A stretch of 64,000 nt of DNA from NCBI GenBank assembly GCA_041619555.1, contig JBFKDQ010000009.1, positions 1 through 64,000 of the forward strand, given 5' to 3'. Below, piece by piece: positions 8,806-17,985 of the stretch (positions are counted from its first letter, which is position 1; each line of letters begins with the position of its first letter). The notes below the pieces were generated by a model, which saw only the letters and a list, made by a program, of their open reading frames with translations, was not told where the DNA came from and ran no database searches. This DNA is from Oceanococcus sp041619555. GTDB lineage: Bacteria > Pseudomonadota > Gammaproteobacteria > Nevskiales > Oceanococcaceae. A program made the translations under genes and the position numbers.

Positions 8806-10020
8806 ATGATTTTCATGCTTGAAGTGTTGTTTCTGCGCACCTACATGATCGTGTTCAAGGCGGTCACCGCGGTCATGCCATTCAAGTGGCCCTTGACCTT
8901 TGAAGGCTCGGATTCATCGCTGGATCTGTGCCGCCACATTGCCAAGCAGGGCCACCAGAAAATCCTGATCGTGACCGACACCATGCTGGTCAAGCTCGGC
9001 CTGCTGGAAAAAATGCAGGTCGAACTGAGCAAGCTGGGGCTGGAACACTGCGTGTATGACGGCGTTGAACCCAATCCAACCGTGGACCAGATCGAAGCCG
9101 GCTATCGCGTGCTGGCCGAACACGGCTGCGATGCCATTCTCGCCGTCGGTGGCGGCTCTTCCATCGATGCGGCGAAGATGATCGGCGCACGGGCCAAGAA
9201 CGACAAGCCGGTGGTGAAGATGGCCGGCCTGTTCCGGGTCTGGCGTGGCATGCTGCCGCTGTACGCGGTGCCCACCACCGCCGGCACCGGCTCGGAGGTG
9301 ACCATTGCCGCCGTGGTGTCCGATCCATCCCAGCAACGCAAGCTGCCGGTGATGGATCTTAAACTGATGCCCACCGCCGCCGCCCTGGATGGCGCTCTCA
9401 TGACCGGCCTGCCCGCTCCGATCACCGCCGCCACCGGCATGGACGCGCTAACCCATGCGGTGGAGGCCTACATCTCCCGCAACGCCCTGAAACGCACGGA
9501 TGAAAAAGCCATCGAAGCCACCCAGCTGATCATGCTGAACCTGGAAAAGGCGGTCAGCGACGGCAGCAACCTCGAAGCACGCCAGAACATGGCGCGGGCC
9601 TCGCACTTGGCCGGCATTGCATTCACCCAGGCGGGCGTCGGCTATGTGCATGCCATCGCGCACAATTTTGGCGCGCTTTATCACACCCCCCATGGCCTGG
9701 CCAATGCGATCGTGATGCCGCATGTGCTGGATTTTTCCAAGACCAGCTGCGCCGCGCGCCTCGCCGATCTGGCCCGTGCCTGCAATATCGGCCCGACTGG
9801 CGGCAGTGACGAAGCCCTTGCCGATGCCTTCATCTCGCGCATTCGCGAACTCAATGCCAGCTTCAACATTCCTTCGCAGTTGAAGGACCTGCGCAGCCAG
9901 GACGTGAGCAAGATCGCCGGCGCCGCACTGGCCGAAGCGCGCTTCACCTATGCGGTACCTCGCTACATGGACCGCCAGGCCTGCGAGCAGATCATCCAGC
10001 AGATGCTGCCGCAGGACTGA
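8806..10020 (+). CDS. Iron-containing alcohol dehydrogenase (group III)
   Basis: The 404-residue protein matches the Fe-ADH family. It has the dinucleotide-binding GGGSSIDAAK segment around residue 115, the TTAGTGSEVT block, and the metal-binding DALTHAVEAY and HAIAHNFGALYHTPHG segments with the conserved Asp and His ligands. The family interconverts alcohols and aldehydes with NAD(P)H in the cytoplasm. The N-terminus is about 25 residues longer and more hydrophobic than usual, but a strong GGGGGTAAGG Shine-Dalgarno sequence supports the start at 8806. The gene is apparently monocistronic. It converges on the amidase operon, with a GC-rich hairpin between them. Confidence 0.9.
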   Translation: MIFMLEVLFLRTYMIVFKAVTAVMPFKWPLTFEGSDSSLDLCRHIAKQGHQKILIVTDTMLVKLGLLEKMQVELSKLGLEHCVYDGVEPNPTVDQIEAGYRVLAEHGCDAILAVGGGSSIDAAKMIGARAKNDKPVVKMAGLFRVWRGMLPLYAVPTTAGTGSEVTIAAVVSDPSQQRKLPVMDLKLMPTAAALDGALMTGLPAPITAATGMDALTHAVEAYISRNALKRTDEKAIEATQLIMLNLEKAVSDGSNLEARQNMARASHLAGIAFTQAGVGYVHAIAHNFGALYHTPHGLANAIVMPHVLDFSKTSCAARLADLARACNIGPTGGSDEALADAFISRIRELNASFNIPSQLKDLRSQDVSKIAGAALAEARFTYAVPRYMDRQACEQIIQQMLPQD

Positions 10021-10032
10021 ACCCGGCGAACC

Positions 10033-10062
10033 GGGCAAGCGGTCGCCTGCGGCCGCCTGCCC
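10033..10062. terminator. GC-rich hairpin between convergent genes
   Basis: GGGCA(10033-10037) pairs with TGCCC(10058-10062), and GCGG with CCGC inside it. A smaller CCCGG-cgaa-CCGGG hairpin overlaps the left edge. There is no T tract, so this is at best a weak or protein-assisted bidirectional terminator. Confidence 0.35.
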
Positions 10063-10099
10063 GCATTCGCAATCGACACTGCAACAAATCCATCCCGGC

Positions 10100-11905
10100 C
10101 TAGGGTCCGGCCAGGTCCTGCAGAACCTGCAAATAGGTTTCCAGCGGCAGATCTTCCGGCGCCGCCGACGTCGCTGTCATCAGGGCCCGTTGCTGCCGGG
10201 CGTTGAACTGCGCCATCGTTTCATTCCCGGCCAAGGGGCTGGGCTCGATCTGCGGCGGTGCCCGATGCCCGGTAGCCTGCTCGTAGTCATAGGCGATGGC
10301 CAGCGCGGTGCCCTCATCGAACTGGCGCACGAAGATCTCCATCCCGCGTGGCACGCCGACCGATTCATCGAAGCCCACCGGCACCACCACCGATGCCATC
10401 TGGGTGGTGGACCCGAAGTCGCAGGTTCGCCCGCCACTGGGGCCCGGCGACAGGATGATGGCATCCAGACGCACGGGCTCCCCGAACGCATCCAGCACCG
10501 GCTGGCCATCGGCGTCGACCAGCGCATCCATGATCCCGGTGACATATTCACGCTCGGCAACGATGGCTGCCAGCTCGCTCTGGCTGGGCCCCTGATCCGG
10601 ATTGGTGGTGGCCACCTGCGCCATCAGCCCCGCGGTGCGCGGCCCCACCCGGGCGGATTCGACAATGCCGTCGATGCCGAGGCAGGCCTGCCGGCCATGG
10701 GTTTCGCTGGCCAGCGCGCTGCTCACGCAATGGCGCGGCGATGTCCCGCCCTCAGCCTCGAACGTCACAAAGTACTCGTTGATGTCGTAATGCCGGGTGC
10801 TGGCGCCGCGATTGCTGAATTCAGGCAGGTACACGTCATGAATGATCGCTCCCATAGCCTCCATCTGCGCCACCGCCGCTTCGATCAACTGGCCCTGCGC
10901 ACCGCTGCCTGCGGGGCTGCCAAGACTGCCGATCTGGCGCGCAATCCCGATATGCCGGCCGGCCACCCCGTATTTCTGCCGATCCAGATACTCCAGATAG
11001 CTGGCGGGCCGGGCCTGCGCGGGATAGGCGAAGGTCTTCGCGTCGCGCGCATCGAAGCTGGCCATGGCGCTGAGCATCAGGGCGGCATCGCGCACCGTGC
11101 GCGTCATCGGTCCACCGGTGTCCCGGGCATGGGACAGCGGGAAGATGCCGTGCTGGGAAATCACGCCGAGACTGGGCCGGATCCCGACCAGGCCATTGAC
11201 CGAGCTCGGATGGCGAATCGACTGGCAGGTATCCGAGCCGGTGCCGCCAATGGCGAAGCTGCTGGCGATCGACGCCCCGGTTCCGGAGGATGATCCGGCC
11301 GGACTCTGGCTGGTGTTGTAGGGATTCATCACCTGGATCGCCCGGGCGGAAAAGCCGGTGGTGAAGAAGGCGAATTCATCCTGGTTGGCCTTGCCCAGAA
11401 TCACCGCACCAGCGGCGCGCAGACCGGCCACCGAATGGGCATCCACGCCGGCGGTATGGCCAAGCATGGCGTAGGACCCGGAGGTGGAAGGATGATCATA
11501 GGTGTCGTAGTTGTCCTTCAGCAGCACCGGCATGCAATGCAGGAAGCGATCGCCCGTGCCACCGTCGCGCGCGTAGGCCTGATCGAGTTCGGCCGCGATC
11601 TCCAGGGCATGGGGGTTGATGTGCAAGACCCCGCGGATCGGCGCGCCGCCGCTGGGCTGGGGATGATCGTTATAAGCCAGAATCCGGTCGATGTATCGCT
11701 CGGTCAGACCAAGGCAATCCAGTCGGCTGCCGTCCGGCAACGGCAATTCACCGGCCAGCGCCGCATGCACCTGTGCCATGTCAGCTTCAACGATGCTGAA
11801 GCTGGCCTGCGCGCGCGGCAAACTCATCTCCAGCGCGGCCTCGCGGCCGCCTCCGCAGGCCCCTAACAGGAGGGCGATGGCGGTCAATACATGCCGTTCA
11901 TTCAT
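10100..11905 (-). CDS. Amidase-signature family hydrolase, predicted lipoprotein
   Basis: The protein is 601 residues from the ATG at 11905. Residues 1-17 form a lipoprotein signal (LLLGAC, lipid-attachment Cys17), so the enzyme should be membrane-anchored outside the cytoplasm. Amidase-signature landmarks are present: Lys130 in VLLKDNYDT, the Gly/Ser-rich stretch around Ser206, and the nucleophile Ser229 in the TCQSIRHP block, giving a Ser-Ser-Lys triad. The family hydrolyses amide bonds (some act on esters). Cytoplasmic GatA relatives lack such a lipoprotein signal. The start overlaps the 3' end of the upstream alpha/beta hydrolase by eight bases, so the two are translationally coupled and may act on the same extracellular substrate. 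Confidence 0.85.
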   Translation of the reverse strand: MNERHVLTAIALLLGACGGGREAALEMSLPRAQASFSIVEADMAQVHAALAGELPLPDGSRLDCLGLTERYIDRILAYNDHPQPSGGAPIRGVLHINPHALEIAAELDQAYARDGGTGDRFLHCMPVLLKDNYDTYDHPSTSGSYAMLGHTAGVDAHSVAGLRAAGAVILGKANQDEFAFFTTGFSARAIQVMNPYNTSQSPAGSSSGTGASIASSFAIGGTGSDTCQSIRHPSSVNGLVGIRPSLGVISQHGIFPLSHARDTGGPMTRTVRDAALMLSAMASFDARDAKTFAYPAQARPASYLEYLDRQKYGVAGRHIGIARQIGSLGSPAGSGAQGQLIEAAVAQMEAMGAIIHDVYLPEFSNRGASTRHYDINEYFVTFEAEGGTSPRHCVSSALASETHGRQACLGIDGIVESARVGPRTAGLMAQVATTNPDQGPSQSELAAIVAEREYVTGIMDALVDADGQPVLDAFGEPVRLDAIILSPGPSGGRTCDFGSTTQMASVVVPVGFDESVGVPRGMEIFVRQFDEGTALAIAYDYEQATGHRAPPQIEPSPLAGNETMAQFNARQQRALMTATSAAPEDLPLETYLQVLQDLAGP

Positions 11906-13664
11906 GAAGATCAATTCCTAGATGGGAGGTTTTCTGCAGCATCAGATCGGTCAACTGCAGGCTGCCGGCAGGGGTACGCCCGAAGCGCAACTCCAGACGC
12001 ACCAGACGGCTCAGGTCGAGCCCGGCAAAGCGCGTCAAAGGCACCTGCAGGCCATTGAGAGTGGTCTTGCGGGACCCGCCTGCGTCAAAAGCATCGCCCG
12101 GCGGGAAGAACAGGGCCGTCCCTGCGGCCAGCACGCTGGCGCTACGACCATCGGCATCCGTGAGCACCAGGTCGAATGCCTGCGCTTCGGCATGAGCGGC
12201 ATCCCCATGAGACACCCCGACCCGCAGGCTGAGCAGATCAAAGTCGCTGGCATCGATCTGACCGAGTTCGCTGCGGTACACCGCAGGCCCCTGCCAGCTC
12301 AGATAGAGCTGCTGCGCCGCGGCGAAACTCGGCTCGGCGACCTCGCAGCCCTCACCGGCACGACCATTGGTGACACAGAGGCCATAACGGGTGAAACCTT
12401 CGAAGCTCACCGGCTGACCCAGGGCATTGTGCCGCAGGGCGCTGTCATCGGCGGTGGCGTCGATCAGCAGGCGCTGGCCGCTGCCAGGATGCACGCTCAG
12501 CGGGTACCTCTGTGAACACGGCCCCTGCTGGCCCGGACAGGCACTGGCCGGCGGCTGCGCCTGACCGCTCCACCAGCTGGCGTAGGCCTGCTCCTGGCCG
12601 ATAAAGTAGCGGAAGAACGATGCGATGAAGAACTGCCCCAACGCACGCTGCTCCGCGGGCGTGTCGCGGCCATTGTCCGGCGCCTGACGACCGCAATGCG
12701 GGTCCGCCGCCGTACCATGAATCTCCCAGTCGTCCGAAGTCCACACCGTATTGAAGTAGTTGTGGTTGGCGCCAAGCGCCAGGATCTGGTACTTGGGGTA
12801 GGGGTCCCCGGCCAGTTGATAGCGGGCATTGTCAAAGGCGAAACTGCCCATCAGATCTTCGACATCGCCATCGCAGTACGGCAGCAAGGTGGCGAACGCG
12901 ACACCGGCTACCGGCTGGCTGGTGTAATCGGTAGGCGCCAGGGCGAACACCGCCTCGATCTGATGCGGTCTGTCCTGCTGTGAATTCAGGCTGACGGTCC
13001 GGTTCACCCCCTCGCCGCCGCGCGAATGCCCCATGATCCCGACCCGGGAAAAATCGAGCCGGCCGACGAGATGATCAAAGCCGTTCCCACCCCCTGCACT
13101 GATCTCACGAAAGGCATCAAGATGCGCAAGGATCAGACTAGCGCGGGCCAGTGCGCCGGTATCTCCCCGCCCCGCGCTGCTGTCGTTGTCATTGACATCA
13201 TTGGTATCGACCGAAATCACGGCATAACCATGACTGGCCAGATTCTCGGCCAGATAATCATAGCCACGGTAGCTATTCGCCGGGGTCACGACCGGCGCCA
13301 GATCCGGGCAATTGTCATCGCCGACCGGCACCGGTGCCTGGCCAGTGCCGGTTTCGCAGGTCTGATGCCGTCCATGCTGTAATAGCAACACCGGAAAAGG
13401 GCCCACCGCATCGAGCGGATAACGGATATAGCCATGAATGTCGGATTCATGGGTGTCGCCAGTCTGCTCGTCTCGCAGCGTGATGCGGCCGAAATGGTAG
13501 TCCTCGTCCGCCGCCTCATAGGGTCCGGCTAGTGCCGCATCGGCAGCTGTCATGCTGACGCGGGCGTCGCCCACGAGGACCCCGGCACTGCGCGTCGGCG
13601 GCTCTTGCCCACCCTGACAGGCAAACAGAAACAGTGCCGCCAGGGGAACTGGATGAAATCGCAT
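11898..13664 (-). CDS. Alpha/beta-hydrolase lipoprotein with C-terminal beta-rich domain
   Basis: The start at 13664 was chosen because it is preceded by GGAG at good spacing and opens a lipoprotein signal (LFLFACQGG, Cys16); a longer upstream extension lacks this. Of 588 residues, about 60-400 form an alpha/beta-hydrolase domain. It has an HG oxyanion motif at LLLQHGRH, the nucleophile elbow GHSRGGE (Ser214), a candidate acid in YCDGDVED and the histidine in GANHNYF. The remaining C-terminal region is beta-rich and could bind a polymer. A secreted esterase or depolymerase anchored in the envelope is likely. Substrate unknown. It is the first gene of a two-gene operon with the lipoprotein amidase. 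Confidence 0.78.
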   Translation of the reverse strand: MRFHPVPLAALFLFACQGGQEPPTRSAGVLVGDARVSMTAADAALAGPYEAADEDYHFGRITLRDEQTGDTHESDIHGYIRYPLDAVGPFPVLLLQHGRHQTCETGTGQAPVPVGDDNCPDLAPVVTPANSYRGYDYLAENLASHGYAVISVDTNDVNDNDSSAGRGDTGALARASLILAHLDAFREISAGGGNGFDHLVGRLDFSRVGIMGHSRGGEGVNRTVSLNSQQDRPHQIEAVFALAPTDYTSQPVAGVAFATLLPYCDGDVEDLMGSFAFDNARYQLAGDPYPKYQILALGANHNYFNTVWTSDDWEIHGTAADPHCGRQAPDNGRDTPAEQRALGQFFIASFFRYFIGQEQAYASWWSGQAQPPASACPGQQGPCSQRYPLSVHPGSGQRLLIDATADDSALRHNALGQPVSFEGFTRYGLCVTNGRAGEGCEVAEPSFAAAQQLYLSWQGPAVYRSELGQIDASDFDLLSLRVGVSHGDAAHAEAQAFDLVLTDADGRSASVLAAGTALFFPPGDAFDAGGSRKTTLNGLQVPLTRFAGLDLSRLVRLELRFGRTPAGSLQLTDLMLQKTSHLGIDLHE

Positions 13665-13904
13665 GGAAGAACTCCGCTGGCCTTCGCGACGGCGGCCCGA
13701 GCGGGACCGGCTTGAGAACCTCGCGAAAGGCGAATCAGCAACTACCAAGCAAACATCGAGCCAGTATTGAAACCACCCACGCCCAGCCAGCAAGCATGGC
13801 CACCGGCCTCAGGCCAGAGCCCGGAAATCAGGCCAGCCGCACCATGAGCGGGCAGCCTTTGATCACGTCACGTGCAGGTCCGAGCCCGCCTGGGCAAGGT
13901 CTAC

Positions 13905-15278
13905 TCAGCGCATCCAGCCCTTGATCGCGAACACGTAGAAGCTGAGCGCCATGCCCGCCGCCACGCCGAATGCCACCTGGGTCAGCGTCGCCGGCCAGGG
14001 GGTATCGATCAGATTCATTCCCAGCAGACCACCGGCAGTGGCGGGAATCAGGGCCAGCGCGGTGAGCAGGGCCAGCAGCCGCATCACCCGATTCATCTGG
14101 AAGGACGCCACGTTCAGGCGCAGATCCACCAGGGATTGCAAGGACTCTCGCAATTCCTCGATGTCGTCGTACAGATCACCGCAGTCATCGGCCAGCAGCC
14201 CGTACAGGGCGCGCTGCTCGGAGTCGGCTGACGCCAGCGCGAGGTGACCGCGCTGCAGGTCGCGCATCACCCCGCGCAGATGTTTGAGGCTGCTGCGCAC
14301 CCGCAGAATATCGGCGCGCAGCTCGAAGGTCCGCGCCAGAAAAGCATGGTCATCCAGCTGCACCTGCTCGGACTCGATCTGCAACAGGGTGTTCTCCAAC
14401 TGATCGACCACGCCGGTATATGCCCGGTTGATTTCACCGAGCAAGGCCACCGTGGCGCGAATCATCCGTGGCATCGCAGCATCCAGGCTGATCAGGCGCT
14501 GCTGCAGACGCTGCGCCAGATCGGTGCGTTCGCCGCTCAGCACCACGATGTTTTCCGCCCGTCCGACCAGCAGCACCGACATGCGCCGCAGGCGCTGGCC
14601 CGGCAACATTTCGCGCGGATAGCGGAAAAACAGGGTGGTGACCTGTTCCAGCCGGTCGAAGCGCGGCAGGCTGGACTGAAACAGACCCTTGAGAATCTGC
14701 TCGGAGACCCCGATCAGGGTGGCAATCGATGGCAGGTGCGCAGGGCTGACACCGTCGATGAACAGCCAGTCCGCCTCGGCATTGGTGAAGCGCTGCGCAA
14801 CGGCATCCCAGGACATGTTCTCGAACGCGGCGCCGGAGTCTGCCAGGGCCAGGGCGCTGAGCTCGCCCTTGCCATCGCCGCCCGGCGCGATCGCGGCGGG
14901 CTCACGCAGCCTCAGCGCCAGCGTCGAACGGGTACCCAGCAAGGCCAGCCGTCCCAGGCGCAGCAGCCGCAGGATCGGCGAACTGCGCAGCAGGTCCGAG
15001 GCCACCGGCAGCAGCGACACCAGGGCCGCAACAATGATCAGCGCATCCAGCAGGCGCCAGCGATTGCGCACGAACGCATGTTTCTCCTCGGCCTGGCGAA
15101 GGGCCAATGCGTACTCCAGCGCGAACAGACCGACAATGCCATATTCGATCAGGGCCACCCAGGCCTCGGCCTGCGCGCCGAGATGGAACACCGCCGGAAC
15201 GGCCATCAGGAACAAGGACAACAGCGCCAGAAAGCCAAGCGTCGCCTCGTTCAGCCAATGTCTGATTGTGTGCGTCAT
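13905..15278 (-). CDS. Voltage-sensor-like domain fused to CorA-type divalent cation channel
   Basis: The protein has 457 residues. The first ~120 form four helices in the style of a voltage-sensor domain: S1 (about 14-33), S2 with Glu55 in LFALEYALALR, S3 with Asp78 in RWRLLDALII, and an S4-like helix with Arg98, 104, 107, 110 and 117. No S5-pore-S6 follows. Residues ~155-395 instead look like the cytosolic domain and long stalk helix of CorA. The end carries two transmembrane helices with the CorA signature GMN at 420-422. CorA proteins import Mg2+, Co2+ or Ni2+ as pentamers. The N-terminal addition suggests gating or assembly by a voltage-sensor module, which is inference. It is monocistronic and divergent from the RND operon. 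Confidence 0.8.
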   Translation of the reverse strand: MTHTIRHWLNEATLGFLALLSLFLMAVPAVFHLGAQAEAWVALIEYGIVGLFALEYALALRQAEEKHAFVRNRWRLLDALIIVAALVSLLPVASDLLRSSPILRLLRLGRLALLGTRSTLALRLREPAAIAPGGDGKGELSALALADSGAAFENMSWDAVAQRFTNAEADWLFIDGVSPAHLPSIATLIGVSEQILKGLFQSSLPRFDRLEQVTTLFFRYPREMLPGQRLRRMSVLLVGRAENIVVLSGERTDLAQRLQQRLISLDAAMPRMIRATVALLGEINRAYTGVVDQLENTLLQIESEQVQLDDHAFLARTFELRADILRVRSSLKHLRGVMRDLQRGHLALASADSEQRALYGLLADDCGDLYDDIEELRESLQSLVDLRLNVASFQMNRVMRLLALLTALALIPATAGGLLGMNLIDTPWPATLTQVAFGVAAGMALSFYVFAIKGWMR

Positions 15279-15507
15279 ACCCCATCCATGATTCGATCCC
15301 GACTTTGTACCGCAGCCCCGCCACGGACTCGTGTTCGGTGCGCGGGCAATCTAGAGAATATCCCCTCCCCGCTGCGCCGATCGGCCGGGTCCATCCGCAT
15401 CTGCCCAGACGTGACCGGCGGCCTGCACCCTTGCTTATTTAAGGCATTCACCTTATTTTATCGCGCTTCTTTCCCAGCCCTCCTCCTGCGGCCCGCGCCG
15501 CGATGCC

Positions 15508-17985
15508 ATGAACCAGACCGTCAGCTCTTCCTTCCAGCGACTGCGCGCGCAGATTGAATCCGGCTTTTCCCGCTGGGGTGAAATCAGCGCAACGTATCCG
15601 TGGCGCATTGTGCTGACGGCCCTCGTAGTGATCGCGTTCTTCGCCAGCTTCCTGCCGAACATGACGGTGGACATGTCCACCGAAGGTTATCTGCACGAGA
15701 ACGACCCGGCGCGCCTGGTCTACGACGAATTCCAGGTCGAATTCGGGCGGGATGAGCGCCTCATCCTGCTACTTCAGAGCGACCACGGGCTGCTCACGCC
15801 ACAGTTCCTGGAACGCCTGCGCAGCCTGCACCGCCGCCTCGAAGCCCTGCCGCATGTGGAGAAGGTCGATAGCCTCTACAACGCGCGGCGCACCTATGGT
15901 CAGGACGATGCCCTGATCGTGCGCGATCTGCTGGAGGACTGGCCGGAAAGCGCCGCCGACTTTGCCGCCTTGCGCGAGATCATCGAAAGCAGTCCGCTGT
16001 ATCGCAAGCTGTTCGTCAATGCCACGCTGGACAAGACGCTGCTGATCGTTACGCCGAACACCTTCCGCAGCGATCCGGCACCGGCCAGTGCCGAAGCGCT
16101 GGATGATTTCGATTTCAGCGCCGGCTTCGAATCCGATCTGCCGGCGCCTGCTGCCCCATCCAGCGTTGCCGAGCGGGAAGCTGAATTTCTCGGTGGCGAT
16201 GCGATCTTCGAATTGATCAATACGCTGAAAACCATTGCCACGGAGGAGAGCGGCGCCGATTTTCACATCGGCCTGGCGGGCTCGCCCTACATGATGCATC
16301 AGCTGACCTACATCCTGGGTCGCGACATGTTCAAGTTCTCCTTCATCGGCATCTTCGTCATCGGCCTGCTGCTGTACCTGATTTTTCGCCGCCTGGTCAT
16401 GGTCTTCCTGCCGGTCACCATCGCCAGCGCCTCGCTGTTCTTCACCTTCGCCCTGATCGCCTTTCTCGGCAAGCCGGTGACCACGGCGGTGCAGATCCTG
16501 CCCTCCCTGCTGCTGGCGGTCGGTGTCGGCAACTCCGTGCATATCTTCAGCGTGTTCTTTCAGGCCATCGAACGCGGCCAGGACAAGAAACAGGCCCTGG
16601 CCTACGCGCTTGGCCATTCCGGCTTCGCCGTGGTCATGACCGGGCTGACCACCGCCGGCGGCCTGGTGTCCTTCATCAGCGCCGACATGAAGCCGGTCAG
16701 CGACATCGGCATCGTCAGCCCGCTGGGCATTCTCAGCACCCTGATGTTCTCGATTCTGCTGCTGCCGGCCCTGATCGCGCTGAGCCCGATCAAGTCCGAG
16801 GGCCTGCATCACAACAATTCCGGCTGGATCCAGCGCTTTCTGCAGGCCTGCGCCCGCATTTCCACCCGACATCCGCGGCGCATGGTCCTGGCCTGGTTCT
16901 CGCTGATTGGCCTGAGCCTGATCCTGGTCGCGCAGATCGTTCCCAGCCACTACCCGCTGAACTGGTTCGCCCCGGACTCCGATCTGCGCGCCAGCACCGA
17001 GATCATCGATGCCGAGTTTGATGGCGCCACCTACATCGAGATCGTGGTGGACAGCGGCGAGGAAAACGGCCTGCATGATCCCGAGCTGCTGCACGCGGTG
17101 GACGAAGCCCTGCGCTTCATGGCGCAACTCGAGGTCAACGGCGTGCAGATCCGCAACGCCAGTTCGCTGCTGGACATCAGCAAGGAGCTGCATCAGGCCC
17201 TGCATGGCAATGATCCGGCCTACTACCGCATCCCCGATGAGCGCGCCCTGATCGCCCAGGAACTGCTGCTGTTCGAGAACTCTGGCAGCGATGATCTCGA
17301 TGACATTGTCGACAGCGCTTTTCGCAAGATGCGGGTCACGCTGCGCGCCCCCTTCGTCGATGGCGTGCTGTATCCGGAATATCTCGAAGTGCTGGAAGGC
17401 GGCGTGCGTGAAATCATCGGCGCGCGTGCCGAAGTCACCTTCACCGGCATCGTCAACCTGCTGAGCCGCACCGTCAGGGTGCTGATCGGCGACACCATCC
17501 GGGCCTACCTGCTCGCCTTCCTGATCATCAGCGGGCTGATGATGCTGATGGTCGGCTCGGTGCGCACCGGCTTGATCAGCATGATTCCGAATCTGGCGCC
17601 GATCATCATCACCCTGGCGCTGATGGCGCTGCTGAAAATCCCCCTGGATGCTTTCACCTTGCTGATCGGCTCGATCGCCCTGGGCCTGGCGGTGGACGAC
17701 ACCATCCACTTCATGCACAACTACCAGCGCTACTACGCCCGTTACGGCGACTCGGAAAAGGCGGTGATGGAAACCCTCAACACCACCGGCCGCGCTTTGC
17801 TGATCACCTCCGTGGTGCTCTCCGCCAGCTTTTTCGTCAACATTTTCGGCGAGATGATCAATCTGCAGAATTTTGGCCTGCTGACCAGTTTCTGCATCAT
17901 CGTGGCCTTCTTCGCCGACGCCCTGCTGGCGCCGGCCCTGGTCACCCTCCTCAGTCAGTTCAAGCAAAAAGGTGCGCACGCATGA
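15508..17985 (+). CDS. RND-superfamily (MMPL/HAE3-type) exporter
   Basis: The 825-residue inner-membrane protein shows the duplicated MMPL layout. Each half has one TM helix, a large periplasmic domain, then a bundle of five helices (first bundle from about residue 270, second from about 660). The second bundle contains a GLAVDDTIHFMHNY segment, the acidic motif typical of proton-driven RND pumps; the first half has the cognate GVGNSVHIF. HAE3-type proteins export lipids or hydrophobic molecules. The stop overlaps the next gene's start (ATGA), and the two downstream genes encode a LolA-like periplasmic protein and a barrel-like protein. Together they suggest an inner-membrane to outer-membrane lipid or lipoprotein route. 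Confidence 0.88.
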   Translation: MNQTVSSSFQRLRAQIESGFSRWGEISATYPWRIVLTALVVIAFFASFLPNMTVDMSTEGYLHENDPARLVYDEFQVEFGRDERLILLLQSDHGLLTPQFLERLRSLHRRLEALPHVEKVDSLYNARRTYGQDDALIVRDLLEDWPESAADFAALREIIESSPLYRKLFVNATLDKTLLIVTPNTFRSDPAPASAEALDDFDFSAGFESDLPAPAAPSSVAEREAEFLGGDAIFELINTLKTIATEESGADFHIGLAGSPYMMHQLTYILGRDMFKFSFIGIFVIGLLLYLIFRRLVMVFLPVTIASASLFFTFALIAFLGKPVTTAVQILPSLLLAVGVGNSVHIFSVFFQAIERGQDKKQALAYALGHSGFAVVMTGLTTAGGLVSFISADMKPVSDIGIVSPLGILSTLMFSILLLPALIALSPIKSEGLHHNNSGWIQRFLQACARISTRHPRRMVLAWFSLIGLSLILVAQIVPSHYPLNWFAPDSDLRASTEIIDAEFDGATYIEIVVDSGEENGLHDPELLHAVDEALRFMAQLEVNGVQIRNASSLLDISKELHQALHGNDPAYYRIPDERALIAQELLLFENSGSDDLDDIVDSAFRKMRVTLRAPFVDGVLYPEYLEVLEGGVREIIGARAEVTFTGIVNLLSRTVRVLIGDTIRAYLLAFLIISGLMMLMVGSVRTGLISMIPNLAPIIITLALMALLKIPLDAFTLLIGSIALGLAVDDTIHFMHNYQRYYARYGDSEKAVMETLNTTGRALLITSVVLSASFFVNIFGEMINLQNFGLLTSFCIIVAFFADALLAPALVTLLSQFKQKGAHA

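Noticed and set aside
15769..17979. 736-residue open frame antisense to the RND exporter
   Set aside because: It is His/Gln/Asp-rich low-complexity translation typical of antisense frames in GC-rich genes, without a family match, while the plus strand is an unmistakable RND pump.
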